Source: Chloroflexota bacterium (GTDB lineage: Bacteria; Chloroflexota; Dehalococcoidia; JACPPY01). From it: a stretch of 5,237 nt of DNA. The position numbers were made by a program, and so were the translations under genes. The notes beneath the pieces were generated by a model that was not told the DNA's origin, ran no database searches, and saw nothing but the letters and a program-made list of their open reading frames with translations. The stretch lies in NCBI GenBank assembly GCA_016189825.1, contig JACPRR010000023.1:1-5237 (forward strand), given 5' to 3'. This document shows, in pieces, positions 1 through 5,237 of the stretch. Numbering within the stretch: the first letter of the stretch is position 1; each line of letters begins with the position of its first letter.

Positions 1-714
1 GAGCAGACCGTAGACGCCGATGAACCAGAACAATGCGAAGGTAGCGACGGCATGGCCCCGGAAACGGCCTCTGATGATCTCGTATCCCATGTAGGCCATC
101 GCAGGCACTACCAGCGCCCACACCGTCCACCCGATCGCGCCGATGAAGCGCGGCGTGTACCAGTAGAACAGGCCGCCCGGATAATAGAGCCACTCCCATG
201 GCCTGGTGGCGATACCCGTGGTCGAGGTCGAGGATGAATTGAACGTCAATCCCAGGTGCGAGGTCAACATACTTATCGTACGGCTGATGGGATTGGACCA
301 GGTGTGAGTCGCCGCTAACTCGAGCAGGGCCAGCAGGGCCAGCCAGACGACCGGAATCGCCACGAGAAACTTCATCATGCCCAGGATATCGCTCCTGGTA
401 GATGGAACCCCCTTGATCCCTAACAGCGCATTCCAGGTGAAGCGGACCTCGCCGGCCATCTGGTCACGGCGCGTTACCACCCAATGGACCGCAATGCCGA
501 GAATGGCAAGGGCGGCCATCGCCTTTCCCAGCATGCTGAGGCCCATGAAGATGCCGGCGGCGATGGGGTTGCCCCTCAGGTAGAAGAATATGCCCAGCAA
601 CATGAAAGTGAGGTAAAACACGTCGAGCATCGCCACCTGGGCCTGGACAAAGCTCATGTTCTCCGAGGCGAAGAGGAAGGTGGCAAATACCGGAACAAAC
701 ACCGAAGCTTGCAT
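1..714 (-). CDS. PMT-family (GT39-like) protein mannosyltransferase, C-terminal part (runs off the window)
   Basis: From ATG 714 the frame is open for 238 codons to the left edge with no stop seen. It is in the same frame as the N-terminal part, after the TGA. Residues 4-22 form a membrane helix, followed by the family motif QAQVAMLDVF (24-33) with Asp31, which normally comes soon after the second helix in one continuous PMT protein. More hydrophobic segments lie at about 33-46, 51-80, 112-134, 190-213 and 221-238. The loop at about 135-188 is Ser/Thr-rich (SSSTSTTG, 160-167) and has RPWEWLYYPGG (171-181), matching the extracytoplasmic PW-W loop of bacterial PMTs. Without the N-terminal DE and HPPL motifs it should not work alone, so it must pair with the upstream half, come from readthrough, or be a remnant. 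The clean membrane-protein pattern with no further stops argues against long decay. The start is inferred from the ribosome binding site. Confidence 0.72.
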   Translation of the reverse strand, partial: MQASVFVPVFATFLFASENMSFVQAQVAMLDVFYLTFMLLGIFFYLRGNPIAAGIFMGLSMLGKAMAALAILGIAVHWVVTRRDQMAGEVRFTWNALLGIKGVPSTRSDILGMMKFLVAIPVVWLALLALLELAATHTWSNPISRTISMLTSHLGLTFNSSSTSTTGIATRPWEWLYYPGGLFYWYTPRFIGAIGWTVWALVVPAMAYMGYEIIRGRFRGHAVATFALFWFIGVYGLL

Positions 715-716
715 CC

Positions 717-725
717 ATCACCTCC
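717..725 (-). promoter_or_regulatory. Perfect Shine-Dalgarno sequence overlapping the mannosyltransferase TGA
   Basis: GGAGGTGAT on the minus strand is a nine-base match to the complement of the usual 16S rRNA 3' end. Its TGA (720-718) is the stop of the N-terminal part, and the GGAGG core is 6 nt ahead of the in-frame ATG at 714-712. It is the best ribosome binding site in the window and would allow ribosomes that stop here to restart at once on the C-terminal part. Confidence 0.6.
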
Positions 726-1347
726 AGCCGAGCGGGGCCGGCGGCCTGGGTACACCGCACCCGCATAAACCGGGCTCCTGGCCGACTAGCCTGCGACAGA
801 TGAGGTAGAAGATGAAAATCGAGGCGATGCCGAAGAGTATCGGCAACACCCGCCAGCCTACTGGATTGTCGCCGAAGATGACTATCCCCGATGCAATCAG
901 CCACTTCGACAGCGGTGGATGCTCTCCCCGCACAATGCCGTGTTCCTGTTCCGGGTATTCCCGGTGAAGGAAGCGGATGGCCTCGGGAATGTAATGCAAC
1001 TCATCGAAAATGTACTGGGGAGCCGGCGCGGTCCTGGTGTTATCGTCCTTGTAGGCCTGGTCCTGCCTCATCCACTCCGGGGTTGAAAGCTCGGCATGAG
1101 GGGTATCGATGAGGGGCACATGCAGGCCCAGGACAACGGCTGCCATGACACAGACCGCGATGTTCTCCCTGGCCTTGAACCAGCGCAAGAACGAACGCAC
1201 GCGCTCCCCCAGGCCTGGCGGAGGAGGCGGAGCCGGGGCGGCAATCTCGGGGGCGTCCTGCGGGGAAAGAGTTGTCTCAGGCCTGGGTGGTTCGGAAGCC
1301 GGGACCTGCTGTTCAGGTACGGGCGGAAAGCCGGGCCAGTCTGGCAC
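718..1347 (-). CDS. PMT-family (GT39-like) protein mannosyltransferase, N-terminal part ending at TGA
   Basis: This 209-residue frame starts with GTG 1347, with AAGGA (1358-1354) 6 nt ahead, overlapping the rho TAG by one base. Residues 1-48 are a Pro-rich, probably cytosolic and disordered tail. A membrane helix follows (about 62-81). Next comes a long extracytoplasmic loop with the PMT hallmarks: FDELHYIPEA (114-123), whose Asp-Glu pair is the expected catalytic/metal motif, and EHPPLSKWLIA (142-152), matching the family HPPLGK motif. A second helix spans about 165-184 and ends ICRRL. PMT enzymes move mannose from a polyprenyl-phosphate donor to Ser/Thr of exported proteins. After residue 190 the sequence turns Gly/Pro/Cys-rich, unlike the family, and ends at TGA 720-718. 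The same frame then continues as the rest of the enzyme, so this is either the first half of a split protein or the 5' part of a broken gene. Donor and acceptor are inferred from the family only. Confidence 0.8.
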   Translation of the reverse strand: MPDWPGFPPVPEQQVPASEPPRPETTLSPQDAPEIAAPAPPPPPGLGERVRSFLRWFKARENIAVCVMAAVVLGLHVPLIDTPHAELSTPEWMRQDQAYKDDNTRTAPAPQYIFDELHYIPEAIRFLHREYPEQEHGIVRGEHPPLSKWLIASGIVIFGDNPVGWRVLPILFGIASIFIFYLICRRLVGQEPGLCGCGVPRPPAPLGWR

Positions 1348-2615
1348 TAGGATTCCTTGGACGTGAAGCTGGACAGGAACTCGGCGTTGGTCTTGGTCCT
1401 GGCCATTCGCTCGATAACCCTTTCAACACCCTCGCTAGGGTTAGGCGAGTCCTGGTTTATCATATTGACCATTCGTCGCAGCAACCACACTTGCTTCAAC
1501 GTGGTTTCGTCAAGAAGCAGCTCTTCCCGCCTCGTTCCGCTGCGAAGTATGTCGATGGCCGGGAACATCCTGCGTTCCGCCAGTTTGCGATCGAGGTGCA
1601 GCTCCATATTGCCAGTCCCTTTGAACTCCTCGTAGATCAGGTCGTCCATGCGGCTGCCGGTATCGACGAGACACGTTGCCAGAATGGTCAGGCTGCCGTC
1701 GCCGTCGGTGTTCCGCGCCGCCCCGAAGAACCGCTTCGGGGGGTGGAGCGCCACCGGGTCTATGCCGCCGGAAAGTGTGCGCCCGCTGGACGGCATCGCC
1801 AGGTTGTACGCCCGCGTCAGGCGCGTTATACCGTCAAGGAGCATCACCACGGCTTTGCCGCTTTCGACCAACCGCTTCGCCCGCTCCAGACCAAGCTCAG
1901 CAACCCGGGTCTGGTTTTCGACCGGCTCATCGAAGGTGGCCGCGACCACCTCCGCCTTCACCGAGCGTTTCATATCGGTCACTTCCTCCGGGCGCTCGCC
2001 GATCAGGCAGATCATGAGATGGATGTCGGGGCTGTTCACCGCTACCGAGTTGGCGATCTGCTTCAGTAACACGGTCTTGCCCGCCTTGGGCGGCGAGACG
2101 ATAAGGCCGCGCTGTCCTCTGCCGATCGGCGCGATAAGGTCGACCATGCGAGTCGACAGGCTGCCGCTGGGAATCTCCAGGACAATGCGTTTGTTGGCGA
2201 ATATCGGAGTGAGACTGCCGAAATGAGGCCGTGTCTTTGCGGCCTCCGGATCGATGCCGTTGACCGCCTCGACCCGTATCAGGCTATAGTATTTCTCTCC
2301 GTTCTTCGGCGGCCTGACCTGGCCGGAAACGAGGTCCCCGCTCCTCAGCCCAAAGCGGCGTATCTGCGACTGGGAGACATACACATCGTCGCTTCCGGGC
2401 AACAGACTTTCCTGGCGCAAGAACCCGTAGCCTTCATCGGTGGACTCCAGTATGCCGTTGCCGAAGTCATATCCCTGCTGGGCCGCCTGCGCCTGGAGCA
2501 AACGTATGACCAGCTCGTGCTTCTTTAGCCCGCTGATACCAGACACGCCCTGCGCCCTGGCCAGCTCGCCAAGTTCTTCCTTCGTCTTGCTCTCAAGCTC
2601 AGTAATAGTGATCAT
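1347..2615 (-). CDS. rho: Transcription termination factor Rho
   Basis: Rho is the hexameric RNA-dependent ATPase that releases RNA polymerase from transcripts. From ATG 2615 the product is 422 residues, the usual length. It has an N-terminal SAP-like helical segment (about 1-45: ITELESKTKEELGELAR, then GLKKHELVIRLL), the RNA-binding cold-shock-like fold with GYGFLR (62-67), Walker A PPKAGKT (175-181), the catalytic-Glu region GERPEE (206-211), Walker B VVMLLD (256-261), the Q-loop region SGGIDP (282-287) followed by PKRFFGAARN, and RSGTRREELL (358-367) holding the probable arginine finger. No large Asp/Arg-rich N-terminal insertion is present. The start is set by AGAGGTGA just upstream. The frame stays open to ATG 2693 and to TTG 2702 (which overlaps the pyrG stop), but neither has a Shine-Dalgarno sequence and they would add 26-29 Gln/Pro-rich residues. 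The TAG stop overlaps the GTG of the next gene by one base. Confidence 0.96.
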   Translation of the reverse strand: MITITELESKTKEELGELARAQGVSGISGLKKHELVIRLLQAQAAQQGYDFGNGILESTDEGYGFLRQESLLPGSDDVYVSQSQIRRFGLRSGDLVSGQVRPPKNGEKYYSLIRVEAVNGIDPEAAKTRPHFGSLTPIFANKRIVLEIPSGSLSTRMVDLIAPIGRGQRGLIVSPPKAGKTVLLKQIANSVAVNSPDIHLMICLIGERPEEVTDMKRSVKAEVVAATFDEPVENQTRVAELGLERAKRLVESGKAVVMLLDGITRLTRAYNLAMPSSGRTLSGGIDPVALHPPKRFFGAARNTDGDGSLTILATCLVDTGSRMDDLIYEEFKGTGNMELHLDRKLAERRMFPAIDILRSGTRREELLLDETTLKQVWLLRRMVNMINQDSPNPSEGVERVIERMARTKTNAEFLSSFTSKES

Positions 2616-2620
2616 GCTCT

Positions 2621-2628
2621 TCACCTCT
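2621..2628 (-). promoter_or_regulatory. Ribosome binding site that sets the rho start
   Basis: AGAGGTGA lies 5 nt ahead of ATG 2615 and shares seven bases (GAGGTGA) with the ideal complement of the 16S rRNA 3' end. Neither in-frame upstream start (ATG 2693, TTG 2702) has such a site. This supports the 422-residue Rho over the 448- or 451-residue versions. Confidence 0.75.
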
Positions 2629-2698
2629 GGGTAACCCGGTTGAGTAGGCTGGGTCAGTAGATTCTGTTGGATTGGCTGAAGCTGTTGGTCCATGTCGT

Positions 2699-4450
<1,752 letters not shown>

Positions 4451-4452
4451 TT

Positions 4453-4481
4453 AGTATATGGTGCGGAACAAGTACTGTCAA
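4453..4481 (-). promoter_or_regulatory. Sigma70-type promoter for pyrG
   Basis: On the minus strand, TTGACA (4481-4476) is followed after exactly 17 bp by TATACT (4458-4453). This is a full match to the -35 consensus and five of six bases of the -10 consensus at optimal spacing. The region after the -10 box is A/T-rich in an otherwise GC-rich window. The expected start of transcription is near 4448-4444, giving a leader of about 115 nt before the pyrG ATG at 4330. It lies just past the thpR stop, so pyrG and the genes after it can be transcribed independently of thpR. A short inverted repeat, CTGTC (4490-4486) and GACAG (4479-4475), overlaps the -35 box. The promoter is a sequence prediction only. 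Confidence 0.82.
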
Positions 4482-4494
4482 GACGGACAGCGCC

Positions 4495-5073
4495 TCAGGA
4501 CTTCGCCAATGGCACAAACTCCAGACGGGTGTAGACAGCCCCGGTGGGCTTCAGGACACTCCGCATGAGGCTCAGGCCCGCCGCTGGTATCTCCAGCGGC
4601 TGCGGCAACTTGACTGCCAGCGCCTTCTCCGCGAAACTCCGTCGTTCCACCGGGCCGGCTTCGTCCTTGAAACGCGCCAGGGTCAGGTGCGGGCTGAACG
4701 CACGCGCTTCCCGCTGGAAACCGAGGACTTCGAGAGCCACTTCGACGTTTTCCTGCAAGCGCAGCAGTTCAGGAATGTCACCCACCAGTCCGACCCAAAA
4801 AACGCGCGGCCGGCTGGCATTGGGGAAGAATCCCAACTCGCCCGTCTCGACACGAAACCCGGGCATGCCGGCGGCGGCCACCTCAAGCGCCGTTTTCACC
4901 TGTGGCGCCATGTCTTCCGGAATCTCGCCGAGGAACTTGAGCGTGAGATGTATCGCCTCTGGCGAGACCCAGCGCACGACATCCCTGCCGGCTTTCTTCA
5001 ACCCTTCCTGAATTGCCGCCAGGCCCTCTTTCGCCGCTTGCGGCAACTCGATAGCCACGAAGGCGCGCACCAT
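4495..5073 (-). CDS. thpR: RNA 2',3'-cyclic phosphodiesterase (2'-5' RNA ligase-like, 2H phosphoesterase)
   Basis: This 192-residue protein has the length and layout of the bacterial ThpR/LigT family. It starts MVRAFVAIELP, the usual first beta strand, and carries both catalytic HxTx motifs: HLTL at residues 42-45 (followed by KFLG) and HLTL at 129-132 (followed by ARF). The C-terminal strand SVLKPTGAVYTRL also fits. Enzymes of this family open 2',3'-cyclic phosphates on RNA ends and can join 2'-5' linkages in vitro; the protein is cytosolic and the physiological RNA is unclear. I chose ATG 5073 because AGGGAG (5085-5080) lies 6 nt ahead of it. An ATG two codons earlier (5079) directly abuts that sequence, so it is less likely, and would give 194 residues. 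The gene follows the amidohydrolase after 10 nt and ends 164 nt before pyrG. The TGA stop is at 4497-4495. Confidence 0.93.
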   Translation of the reverse strand: MVRAFVAIELPQAAKEGLAAIQEGLKKAGRDVVRWVSPEAIHLTLKFLGEIPEDMAPQVKTALEVAAAGMPGFRVETGELGFFPNASRPRVFWVGLVGDIPELLRLQENVEVALEVLGFQREARAFSPHLTLARFKDEAGPVERRSFAEKALAVKLPQPLEIPAAGLSLMRSVLKPTGAVYTRLEFVPLAKS

Positions 5074-5083
5074 TCCCATCTCC

Positions 5084-5237
5084 CTATGCCGAACCTCCGA
5101 ACAAGAGCCTCTCAGCGTTGCCCCCTGATATCCTCTCCTTGAACTCCTCGGGGAGGTCCAGGGACCGCACCTCCTGCAACTGGCGGCTTTGCGCTATCAG
5201 AGGAAAATCGCTCCCCATGAGTATTCGCCCCGGTCCC
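5084..5237 (-). CDS. Amidohydrolase family protein, C-terminal 50 residues (partial)
   Basis: Only the 3' end is in the window; the first whole codon is at 5236 and the stop is TAG at 5086-5084. The visible tail starts GPGRILMGSDFPL and ends with an LPEEFKERISGGNAERLLF-like segment. This pattern is typical of the end of metal-dependent TIM-barrel amidohydrolases of the amidohydrolase_2 type: a beta strand ending in GSDFP, whose Asp (residue 10 here) usually acts at the metal site, followed by a helix in which the GNAxRLL signature closes the protein. Family members hydrolyse or decarboxylate varied substrates, and nothing here reveals which. The metal-binding HxH motif would lie upstream, outside the window. 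The stop is 10 nt before the preferred thpR start, so the two genes are probably co-transcribed. The family is fairly secure; the substrate is unknown. Confidence 0.8.
   Translation of the reverse strand, partial: GPGRILMGSDFPLIAQSRQLQEVRSLDLPEEFKERISGGNAERLLFGGSA

Noticed and set aside
718..720. TGA recoded as an amino acid (Trp or selenocysteine)
   Set aside because: pyrG and thpR both end at TGA where their families end, so TGA is a stop here; I see no SECIS-like hairpin just downstream and the residue is in a non-conserved loop.
464..904. 146-codon minus-strand frame overlapping the mannosyltransferase break
   Set aside because: Its translation is His/Arg/Pro-rich and not membrane-like, while the frame continuing from 717 to 1 gives clean helices and PMT motifs. 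It may matter only if paired frameshifts explain the break.
1272..2069. 265-codon plus-strand open frame
   Set aside because: It lies opposite rho, whose motifs are complete; its translation shows no family pattern and reflects GC-rich antisense codons.

Overview
This is a GC-rich bacterial chromosomal window in which every supported gene reads on the minus strand, so transcription runs from high to low coordinates. In that order the genes are: the last 50 codons of an amidohydrolase, the RNA 2',3'-cyclic phosphodiesterase / 2'-5' RNA ligase-like gene thpR, CTP synthase pyrG, transcription terminator rho, and a multi-membrane-spanning protein mannosyltransferase (PMT/GT39-like) that runs off the left edge. 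The pyrG-rho pair beside a PMT-type glycosyltransferase, together with the style of the proteins, suggests Chloroflexota, perhaps Dehalococcoidia. That placement is inference from memory of gene order, not a search result.

Layout by region. At 5237-4495 the amidohydrolase and thpR are tightly packed, with the thpR ribosome binding site next to the amidohydrolase stop. At 4494-4331 lies the only sizeable intergenic gap. It holds a near-consensus sigma70-type promoter (TTGACA, 17 bp, TATACT) and a strong stem-loop near the expected 5' end of the pyrG transcript. At 4330-1347 are pyrG and rho, separated by 83 nt once rho is started at the ATG with a good Shine-Dalgarno sequence. At 1347-1 is the mannosyltransferase, whose GTG start overlaps the rho stop by one base. 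The likely operon is therefore pyrG-rho-mannosyltransferase, driven by the promoter ahead of pyrG. There is no gene-free stretch longer than 300 bases.

Two points stand out. First, CTP synthase has Gly (codon GGG) where the catalytic cysteine of the glutamine amidotransferase domain should be (GLGLGLQ instead of the usual GxCLGxQ), while the His and Glu of the triad, the oxyanion-loop region and the whole synthetase domain look intact. It is predicted to use free ammonia rather than glutamine. Second, the mannosyltransferase reading frame is cut by a TGA at 718-720, but the same frame stays open to the window edge. A nine-base perfect anti-Shine-Dalgarno match overlaps that stop and sits six bases ahead of an in-frame ATG. 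This looks like either a gene split into two coupled cistrons or a lesion that happens to carry a restart site.

Functionally the block combines nucleotide supply (CTP), transcription termination, RNA end processing and envelope protein glycosylation. I see no mobile element, CRISPR array, tRNA or rRNA.
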